DNA of 64,000 nt, taken from contig JWKQ01000001.1 in assembly GCA_000806115.1 (NCBI GenBank), forward strand, positions 89,784-153,783, read 5' to 3'. Made by a program: the position numbers and the translations under genes. This DNA comes from an archaeon GW2011_AR5. Lineage in GTDB: Archaea > Aenigmatarchaeota > Aenigmatarchaeia > GW2011-AR5. Positions 28,267 through 35,823 of the stretch are shown in pieces. Each line of letters begins with the position of its first letter. Within the stretch, counting starts at the first letter, position 1. Below the pieces are notes generated by a model. The model was not told the origin of the DNA and did not search any database. It saw only the letters and a list, made by a program, of their open reading frames with translations.

Positions 28267-28782
28267 ATGGCACTGGATTTTTACAGACATCTGGGAATTG
28301 GAGTGTCGGTTATAACGTTCGGTGTTGCCCTTTCAATCTTCATATATGCGGTAGCTTCCAAAACCGTTACAGGTTTTCACGCCTGGCTGCTTTTTGCGAC
28401 TTCTTTTCTGCTTATGCTCCGTTTCTGGTGGAGATACAACGAGCTTTTCGTGCAAAACTCGCCGTCACGCAGCTTCTGGCACTTCATGTTTGACTTCCTC
28501 ACGGCTTTCTTCGGGATACTTGCCGTGCTGCTGGTTAATGACATACAGGCATGGGCATTGTCAGGGATAGCCGCGATGCTCTCCTCACTCGTACGGTGCG
28601 GGATGTCTTGGAAAGAAGCGAAAATAAGGAAGCAGCTCAGGGCGACTGCTATCGGCGCCGTTGTGATGGCTATTGTCCTTGGAATTGTTTACGCGTTCTC
28701 GGCTTCGTACAGCGCCACGAACCTCGCCACCGGCACGCTCATTCTTGTAGTAATTTTTGTTGTTTACTCTTCTAGGAAATAG
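28267..28782 (+). CDS. integral membrane protein
   Basis: Multiple TM helices; start taken at MALDFYRH. Confidence 0.5.
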   Translation: MALDFYRHLGIGVSVITFGVALSIFIYAVASKTVTGFHAWLLFATSFLLMLRFWWRYNELFVQNSPSRSFWHFMFDFLTAFFGILAVLLVNDIQAWALSGIAAMLSSLVRCGMSWKEAKIRKQLRATAIGAVVMAIVLGIVYAFSASYSATNLATGTLILVVIFVVYSSRK

Positions 28783-28818
28783 AAAAACCATTTATTATAC
28801 TGCCTCCAATAGTTGTTT

Positions 28819-29400
28819 ATGAGGTTAGTGTCATTTGTCCTCCTTGTCCTATTGTTCTCAGGCATAGCCGCCGCCCACACTGTGACATTCAACTTCGCCG
28901 TCAGAACGGGGAACGCTGGCAGCGACTTCACAATCCGTGCCAACGACACGGATTTCGGGACAACGCCTACAAGCCTTACCTTCACGGGACTTGGCAAGAA
29001 ATACCTGCTTGCCAACAACACCACTTCCATGGCGGGCATCGCCTCTGCCGGCACGCTTCTCAGCGCGCGCCTGAACACAAGCTACAACTCAACCCATTAC
29101 CTGCTGCAGATGACCCAGGACGGCGAATCCAGCAGGATTCTTCTTTTTGCCACTAACGGAAGCTATCCTGACGTGGAGGACAACCTTGACATGATTGAGC
29201 AGACGCGCATGGTGTCCTCGACTTTTGGACGGTTCGTTGCCGGCGTACCGAAGACGTTCCCTACATTCATACGACTTGAATACACGAACATCGACATATA
29301 TGGCAGGGCTTTCTGGTCCGGCACGGGACAGCTGAGAATCAGAAACAACGGCATGAACAGGGGAATTCCAAACATAACAATCGAGCTGGTGAGAAAATGA
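28819..29400 (+). CDS. secreted protein of pilus-like operon
   Basis: Signal peptide MRLVSFVLLVLLFSGIAAAH; overlaps next gene. Confidence 0.5.
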   Translation: MRLVSFVLLVLLFSGIAAAHTVTFNFAVRTGNAGSDFTIRANDTDFGTTPTSLTFTGLGKKYLLANNTTSMAGIASAGTLLSARLNTSYNSTHYLLQMTQDGESSRILLFATNGSYPDVEDNLDMIEQTRMVSSTFGRFVAGVPKTFPTFIRLEYTNIDIYGRAFWSGTGQLRIRNNGMNRGIPNITIELVRK

Positions 29401-29834
29401 TGAAAGCGCAAGCGATACTCCTGAACCATGCTATAATGGTGAGCTTCAGCATATTCATGGTTTACGTCGTGTTCACAACGCTCGCTGCCATCAAGACCGA
29501 TTACCAGGAGCATGTTGGCGGAAATGAAGTAAAGGAGCTATGCTTCGTTATGAGGGGGGCAATCGACAAGGTTTACAGCCCTGCAGACTATAACGTGTCC
29601 ACAAACACCTCTCTCGGGCAGATGGAGGTGCGGCTCCCTGAAAGGATAACGGACATAAAATACAGCGCGCGATTTTTCAACAAGTCAATACTCATAGAAT
29701 CAACCGCCTTCAACGACACCTGCAAAATCGGATACAGCGCGAACTATAACGGCTCCACGTCCGGCGGACTCACAAGGTTCTCTTATTCAAAATATTCCAA
29801 CGGCACAAACGTGATAGAGATGACAAAGATTTGA
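29397..29834 (+). CDS. pseudopilin-like membrane protein
   Basis: N-terminal hydrophobic helix; operon context. Confidence 0.5.
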   Translation: MMKAQAILLNHAIMVSFSIFMVYVVFTTLAAIKTDYQEHVGGNEVKELCFVMRGAIDKVYSPADYNVSTNTSLGQMEVRLPERITDIKYSARFFNKSILIESTAFNDTCKIGYSANYNGSTSGGLTRFSYSKYSNGTNVIEMTKI

Positions 29835-29849
29835 AAGGAAGTCGACTGA

Positions 29850-31292
29850 ATGAAACATAACACGAAAAGAAAAGCGGGAAGAAAAAAAGGGTTCGCGCAG
29901 ACGGACTATGTAGTGGCCATAGGCATATTCATACTGGTTTTCGCGCTTGTGATACAGTACGTCTCAAACTATTTCTCCACCGTGGGCGACACCACCAACA
30001 TACGCGTGATGAACAGCCAGGCAACATCGCTGCTTGACATAGCCGAGCGGGGCTTTGAGCCTGGTCATTGGCCGAACACAGCTGCAAACTCTTCTGTTGT
30101 CCTTCTGCTGCATCTTGACAACTCGACGCTTGACGACAGCCAATACGGGAATAGTGTTAGCATAAATGGAGCTAATTGCTCTTCTGCCGTTAAAGGGTAT
30201 TTTGATAATGGATGTGAGTTTGACGGCATTAATGACGACATAACACGCCCGACTGTTGCAGGGCTCGCTGCTACTAATTCAGTTTCGATGTGGTTCAAGC
30301 CAAGGATTTTTTCTGTCGGAATGAACCAATACTTACTTGACCAGGGAAACAACAACCATCAGTTGCAAGTGTATGATGCAGACGACAATGACGGACTCCC
30401 AAAGCTAGCCTTTAACGGCCAGATTGGCATATCTGAACTTGGCTCCGCAAACACCTGGTACCACGTTGCCGCAATCTATGACGGAACAAATTCGATAATT
30501 TACATAAACGGCGTACTTGACACGTCAATCGCGAGCTTAGCCTCGACACCGGCAAGCATTACAATTGGAAACTATGGCGGAGGCGGAGATTACCGCTTCA
30601 ACGGATCAATAGACGAGGTCGTGATATACAACAGATCTCTCGGTTCTGATGAAGTTTACAACCTTTGGGCGTACGAGAATCTTCTTGACCGCATAGGGCT
30701 TTCAACCCGCGCGTACCGCTTCTCCGTTCTTGTCAATAATTCCCAGAGCTACTGGAAGAACCAGTCGCTGCCTGTAGAAACGATAAGCAACGAGCTTGTC
30801 AAGGTGAACTTCACCGAACTCGGCTACGGCGCGAAAATACCTTCCGTTGCCGTCTACGAGGCGAACGGCTCGCGCGTCGGCTACGAGATTAACGGGAACA
30901 TCGTCACTTTCAGGACGGCAATAAGCGCGAACAGCGCGAAGAATTTCACCGTTTACTTCGATGATGACTCGACTTTTCCCGACCAAACCCAGAGCATAAC
31001 GGGCGTTGACAACTTATCGGAAGTGATGGAGCCTGTTCAGCCAGTGCAAATAATACAGAACAGGAAAATGGGCGCGCTTGAAAATGCGAATTACACAAGA
31101 ATAAAGAATTCGACGGGGCTTCCGCGGGACTTCGGGATACGGATGAACGACGTCGACGCGAGCAGCAGCGTGCTGAGCTTCGGGCCTCCCGTGCCCCCGA
31201 GCGGCAATGTTATATCATTCAGGCGCTTTGCGCTTTACCAGAACGCAACCGGGGCGGTACGCAAGGCAAGGATAACCATACAGGTGTGGTAA
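29850..31292 (+). CDS. LamG/concanavalin-like and DUF2341-like surface protein with prepilin-like N-terminus
   Basis: GFAQTDYVVAIGIFILVFALVI N-term; LHLDNSTLDDSQYGN...WYHVAAIYDG...IDEVVIYNRSL LamG pattern. Confidence 0.75.
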   Translation: MKHNTKRKAGRKKGFAQTDYVVAIGIFILVFALVIQYVSNYFSTVGDTTNIRVMNSQATSLLDIAERGFEPGHWPNTAANSSVVLLLHLDNSTLDDSQYGNSVSINGANCSSAVKGYFDNGCEFDGINDDITRPTVAGLAATNSVSMWFKPRIFSVGMNQYLLDQGNNNHQLQVYDADDNDGLPKLAFNGQIGISELGSANTWYHVAAIYDGTNSIIYINGVLDTSIASLASTPASITIGNYGGGGDYRFNGSIDEVVIYNRSLGSDEVYNLWAYENLLDRIGLSTRAYRFSVLVNNSQSYWKNQSLPVETISNELVKVNFTELGYGAKIPSVAVYEANGSRVGYEINGNIVTFRTAISANSAKNFTVYFDDDSTFPDQTQSITGVDNLSEVMEPVQPVQIIQNRKMGALENANYTRIKNSTGLPRDFGIRMNDVDASSSVLSFGPPVPPSGNVISFRRFALYQNATGAVRKARITIQVW

Positions 31293-31386
31293 ACTCCTTT
31301 TTCTTTAAAAAGAAAAAGTAGCTTCCAGTCAAAAAGAAATTATAGATGGAAAGAAGAAAAATATTATTTGAACAATGTGGTAAACA

Positions 31387-31833
31387 ATGAAAATGCACAA
31401 TAAAATGAAATGTCGGCGCGTCGAACGGCTTCAAAAAAAAGGCTCAAAGGGCTATGTGTACACTCTGGAAGTGATGCTGGCGGTTTCCCTGATATTCGTC
31501 ACGCTAATACTCGTGTTCAGCAGCTCGCCGGAGGAGCCTGAAACGAACCTTGCCATAATGAAGCAGAACGGATACGACGCGCTCTTCTACCTCGACATGA
31601 CGGGAGACCTGAGGAATGCAGTTGCAAGGGGAGCCGTGTCCGAGATAGACGCGAATCTGACGGGCATACTTCCGCAGAATATCAGGTTCGACACCAATGT
31701 CTGCACCACTTCGTGCAACTCCACCGAACTCCCGTCAAACAGCACGGTGGTGACCGTCGATTACTATATAGGCGGATACAGGAGCGAGTACGTAGGCAAG
31801 AAAGTAAGGCTCTGGATGTGGAGGAAGTTTTAG
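31387..31833 (+). CDS. pseudopilin-like protein
   Basis: KGYVYTLEVMLAVSLIFVTLILVF N-terminal helix. Confidence 0.5.
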   Translation: MKMHNKMKCRRVERLQKKGSKGYVYTLEVMLAVSLIFVTLILVFSSSPEEPETNLAIMKQNGYDALFYLDMTGDLRNAVARGAVSEIDANLTGILPQNIRFDTNVCTTSCNSTELPSNSTVVTVDYYIGGYRSEYVGKKVRLWMWRKF

Positions 31834-31865
31834 ACCGATCCTTTTCTTTTAGAAAGAAAGGTCTA

Positions 31866-31920
31866 GATACAAGCAATTGAAGAATTGCTGTACAGAATGA
31901 ACTTTGTTCATTCTTGTATC
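31866..31920. repeat. three-way-junction element E1
   Basis: GATACAA-[GCAATT gaag AATTGC]-TGTACA-[GAATGAAC ttt GTTCATTC]-TTGTATC, all stems perfect. Confidence 0.65.
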
Positions 31921-32704
31921 ACCCCAAAGAAAATATATTATAAAAGGTGGAAAGATGAAAACGAAAATAAAGAACAGTTGTGGAAAACTATGTGAGCGCA
32001 AGCGAGTCCACAATAATACGTTCTTTTTTTCAAAACAGAATGACACTTTAGCGTCGTACACTCGGTTTTTTTCTTTTCAAGGAAAAAGGGTTAAGGGGCA
32101 GATGTTCGTCATAGCCGCGATATTCATGATACTCGGCTTCGTGCTTCTCCGCAACCTGCTGTCGCTGCCCGAGATTACGCAGGAGAAGGTTTACCAGGAC
32201 ACATCGTACCTTGACAAAAACCTCAGGAACCTGGAACGGGAATACAGTTATCTCGCCGGCACCGCGTCGATGCAGCCGAACGTGAATTTCTCCGGCAACC
32301 AGTACCTGCACAGCTTCACACAGCTTGTGCGCAGCGAGTTCGATGCAAAGGTGCTCTACGTCTACATTTACTCCAACGGCACGAGCAGCAACGTGTCAGT
32401 GACTATAGGGAACTTCATGAAGAACAACATGAGCGGGGTGCTGAACATAACAAGCGCGACGCCAACCGGCAGGACATTCTCGCTAAACGACACACATAAC
32501 ACGACGCTCGAGTTCAACTTGACAGCAGGGTGGCTGAACGCGACACTCAACTACACTATGCAGAACAGGGAAACAGTCGAGCGCCTTTATTTCAACGCGT
32601 CTACAAGGAACTATGTGCTCGGCTTCACGGACATGACGCTCCAGGAGCGCGGATTCCTCGTGAGATTCAAGAGCACATACAACAGGACGTGGATTATATC
32701 ATAA
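31904..32704 (+). CDS. pseudopilin-like protein (true start probably internal near KGQMFVIAAIFM)
   Basis: Hydrophobic N-terminal helix FVIAAIFMILGFVLLRNLL; upstream part looks like structured leader. Confidence 0.45.
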   Translation: MFILVSPQRKYIIKGGKMKTKIKNSCGKLCERKRVHNNTFFFSKQNDTLASYTRFFSFQGKRVKGQMFVIAAIFMILGFVLLRNLLSLPEITQEKVYQDTSYLDKNLRNLEREYSYLAGTASMQPNVNFSGNQYLHSFTQLVRSEFDAKVLYVYIYSNGTSSNVSVTIGNFMKNNMSGVLNITSATPTGRTFSLNDTHNTTLEFNLTAGWLNATLNYTMQNRETVERLYFNASTRNYVLGFTDMTLQERGFLVRFKSTYNRTWIIS

Positions 32705-33420
32705 AAAGCAAAAAAGGCCTAAGCACCATCGTGTCAGTCATACTGCTGTTCGTAATAGTGATACTTGCCGTGAGCGTCGTGCTCAACATCGGCGGACCTC
32801 TTGTGGACTCCACCGTCAAGACGACGGAAATCAAGAACGCGGAAGACGACCTCCACTTCATCGACAACTACATCATGACCGTCGCGCGGGAAGGAAAGGA
32901 CGCGATGCGCATCTACAAGTTCTCGAGCCCCAAGGATTTCGAAACCATACCCGGAGAGGATGCCATACAGTTCTCCACGACATCCGACATCGGCGTAATA
33001 GAGTACCTCAACAGGAAGATGTCCGGGAATTTTGTTTATGTCTCAGGCGCGAACGTCAACTGCCAGGAGAAGGACGGCGACGGCGACGGGACTATCGACC
33101 TTGTCGCCGAGAATGACAGGATAAAAGCCGTGTTCAGGAAATATGCCGTTGATACAGCCATTGTCACCGACAGGCTTCTTCTGCAGGTAACTGAGAAAAC
33201 AAACAACATCACGACATACGTCGGCAATTCTTCTGTGGTGATAAACGAGAACCCCGCAACCTCGGTGGGCGTGGGGTACTCGGAGATATCAAGAAGCGAC
33301 ATCAACCTTCCCGTATGCCAGGTGCATGCATTTGTCAACATGACTACGGACTACGACATCTACTACAAGCTTTATGCGGGCGCCGACTTCCTTGTTGTGG
33401 AAGTGAGGAACATTTCTTAA
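32689..33420 (+). CDS. pilin-like secreted protein (paralogue of 11715-12443)
   Basis: GTG start overlapping previous gene; KKGLSTIVSVILLFVIVILAVSVVLN; VGVGYSEISRS. Confidence 0.6.
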   Translation: MDYIIKSKKGLSTIVSVILLFVIVILAVSVVLNIGGPLVDSTVKTTEIKNAEDDLHFIDNYIMTVAREGKDAMRIYKFSSPKDFETIPGEDAIQFSTTSDIGVIEYLNRKMSGNFVYVSGANVNCQEKDGDGDGTIDLVAENDRIKAVFRKYAVDTAIVTDRLLLQVTEKTNNITTYVGNSSVVINENPATSVGVGYSEISRSDINLPVCQVHAFVNMTTDYDIYYKLYAGADFLVVEVRNIS

Positions 33421-33429
33421 TCCCAGCAG

Positions 33430-33891
33430 CTAGCTGCACTTGGGCGTGCCGTCGAACGTGTTCGCTATCCCGCCGCAGTTCGACGTCACCAGCACCTTCG
33501 AGAACGTTCCGGGGCACGTAGGCACCGAGACATTCGTAATGGAGAATGACTGTATGGAACCGGACGGGAAGCTGGACACAACAGAGAAGCCCGTGGAGAA
33601 GTTGTGCCCCGTGGTGTTGTAAACCTGGAGGCTCGTTATCCCGAGGGTGGTGAATCCCGTGTTCTTCACAACAACCCGTGCGCTGCCTGTCGCAAGGCTG
33701 CCTGCAGTGACGTAAACATCCTCTACAGTGATCTGCGCGTTGCTGCATGCCACAGCCTCAGTGGTCTTGTTGCTGACAGTTGTGGTTGTTTCCCTGGTAA
33801 GTGTGGAGAACCATCCCATCACAAGCGTCGCAATCGCTACAGTGAACGCTATGAGCAAAACAGCGGCTATCAGCGGAGATATCCCTTTCAT
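33430..33891 (-). CDS. archaellin/type IV pilin N-terminal domain protein
   Basis: MKGISPLIAAVLLIAFTVAIATLVMGWFS. Confidence 0.8.
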   Translation of the reverse strand: MKGISPLIAAVLLIAFTVAIATLVMGWFSTLTRETTTTVSNKTTEAVACSNAQITVEDVYVTAGSLATGSARVVVKNTGFTTLGITSLQVYNTTGHNFSTGFSVVSSFPSGSIQSFSITNVSVPTCPGTFSKVLVTSNCGGIANTFDGTPKCS

Positions 33892-34027
33892 AAATATATC
33901 CCTTCTTTCCCGATTCCTAACGACGCTTTGGCGTCATGCACTTTTGTCTAGAAGACCTTCGGTCTTGTGATATTATTTTGCGGGCTCAGTATATATAATT
34001 TTTAAAATGCGCGAGAAAAAAACGAAG

Positions 34028-34498
34028 TTACTGGCAGAATGTCGGAGTGCTCTCGAACACGTCAGTGACGCCACCGCAGTTCGTGGTCACAATTACTTTC
34101 GAGAAGGTTGCGCATGTCGGTATCGATGCCATTGTTATGTTGTACGCCACGAGAGAGCCAGGCGTAAGGCTTGATGCTCCTCCGAAACCTGTTGAGAAGT
34201 TTGCACCCGTGGTATTGTAAACCTGCAGACTTGTAATGCCAAGGTTGGAGAATCCACTGTTTTTCACTAGCACCCTTGCATCGCTTTCAGTTGCATTAAG
34301 CCTGATATAAACGCCGTCTATGCTTACCTGCGCGTTGCTGCATGCCACAGCCTCAGTGGTCTTGTTGCTGACAGTTGTGGTTGTTGTCCTCGTCAGCTGG
34401 GAAAACCAGCCCATAACGAGGGTTGCTATAGCTACAGTGAACGCTATGAGCAAAACAGCGGCTATAAGCGGCGAAATTCCCTTCTTTGTTTTCTTCAT
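34028..34498 (-). CDS. archaellin/type IV pilin N-terminal domain protein
   Basis: MKKTKKGISPLIAAVLLIAFTVAIATLVMGWFS. Confidence 0.8.
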   Translation of the reverse strand: MKKTKKGISPLIAAVLLIAFTVAIATLVMGWFSQLTRTTTTTVSNKTTEAVACSNAQVSIDGVYIRLNATESDARVLVKNSGFSNLGITSLQVYNTTGANFSTGFGGASSLTPGSLVAYNITMASIPTCATFSKVIVTTNCGGVTDVFESTPTFCQ

Positions 34499-34507
34499 AA
34501 TAATCAC

Positions 34508-34969
34508 TTAACCACATTTTGGCGTGTTGGTGAACGTGTCTCCCACGCCTCCGCAGTTTGTCGTTACCACTGCCCTCGAGAAGCTTCCCGGGCAGGCGCC
34601 GAAACCTGTTCCTGTTATCGTGAACTGCGTCAGCTGGCTCTCGTTCAAGGCGCCTATCGGCGTGAAGCCGGTACTGAATGAGTTACCTGTGGTGTTCACG
34701 ACTACTAGCCCCCTTATGGCTACCGGGCTTCCACCCGTGTTTTCAACTATCACATTAACGTTCTGCGCACCTGCTGTGCCGCCGAGGACATATACGTCGC
34801 GTATGCTCACTCGGGCGTCGGCGCACTGAACCGCCTGCGTGGTTTCGTTGGTTACCGTGGCGGTTGTGCTGCGCGTAAGCGTGGAGAACCATCCCATGAT
34901 GAGCGTGGCTATGGCGACAGTGAACGCTATGAGGAGCACGGCAGCAATCAATGGAGAAATGCCTTTCAT
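34508..34969 (-). CDS. archaellin/type IV pilin N-terminal domain protein
   Basis: MKGISPLIAAVLLIAFTVAIATLIMGWFS; start taken at this Met. Confidence 0.8.
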   Translation of the reverse strand: MKGISPLIAAVLLIAFTVAIATLIMGWFSTLTRSTTATVTNETTQAVQCADARVSIRDVYVLGGTAGAQNVNVIVENTGGSPVAIRGLVVVNTTGNSFSTGFTPIGALNESQLTQFTITGTGFGACPGSFSRAVVTTNCGGVGDTFTNTPKCG

Positions 34970-35164
34970 TTTTATTTCCTTCTGTAATTCCTTCGTAACT
35001 AGTTGTAAATATGTTTTTGGATGGTATAAATACTTTTTGAAGAGCAGAGCTTTGCACGTAAAGTCCGTTCTGCAAGTAAAGTCTGAAAGTTGCACGTAAA
35101 GTCAAATTGTGGGTTAAAAGAAGCTTTATGTAAAAAGTCTGTTTTTTGAGCAAATTAAAGGACT

Positions 35165-35713
35165 TTGAACATACAGCAGACTATGGACTCTGAAAAGGCT
35201 ATTCGTGAGCTAATAAAACAGAACCTGCATAATGGCGTTCCTCTTTCCCAACTCAGAAAGTTTTGTATAGAACATAACTTTCCTACCGAAATTGTAGATG
35301 ATGCACTTACAGAATCAGAACTTGAGTGGAGACGAAGTCTTAGTTTTAGTATCACAATGCTCTCTGGATGGAATGCATTTGAGCAAGCACTTAGAAATTC
35401 TCAGGGAGCTTTACGGGATATGAAAGAATGGTATTTGGGGAAAAGTGCTGTTCTGAATCTGCTTATTGGCATTTATCTTGGTATTATAGGAAACATCTTT
35501 GCATCAGCGTTAATGCTTGGACAATGGAATTTAACACTTGCAATATCTGGAATTCTTCTGGTTATTGTTTTAGTATTCTACATTCATAGTTTTTTCAAGC
35601 TACGTTCTAAGGATAAAGAATACAAGAATTTCTTTATGGAATGTTTGAAAAATGTTGAAGAATCAAAGAAAATATTAGAGGAGAGAGCCAGACAATTTAC
35701 TGCAACAAAATAA
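35165..35713 (+). CDS. hypothetical two-TM membrane protein
   Basis: Two hydrophobic helices; flanked by direct repeats. Confidence 0.45.
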   Translation: MNIQQTMDSEKAIRELIKQNLHNGVPLSQLRKFCIEHNFPTEIVDDALTESELEWRRSLSFSITMLSGWNAFEQALRNSQGALRDMKEWYLGKSAVLNLLIGIYLGIIGNIFASALMLGQWNLTLAISGILLVIVLVFYIHSFFKLRSKDKEYKNFFMECLKNVEESKKILEERARQFTATK

Positions 35714-35823
35714 CTATTTCTGAACCTCATTACATTCTGGATATATAGCGGTTTGGCTTTTTGCTAAAAAGTCAGATTGTGGGTTAAAAACCGATTTTTA
35801 AAGGCTAAATACAATCTCTCTTT

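Noticed and set aside
31904-32090. N-terminal 60 aa of ORF 31904-32704
   Set aside because: Low-complexity, overlaps the E1 element and other hairpins; the real start is probably nearer the hydrophobic helix.
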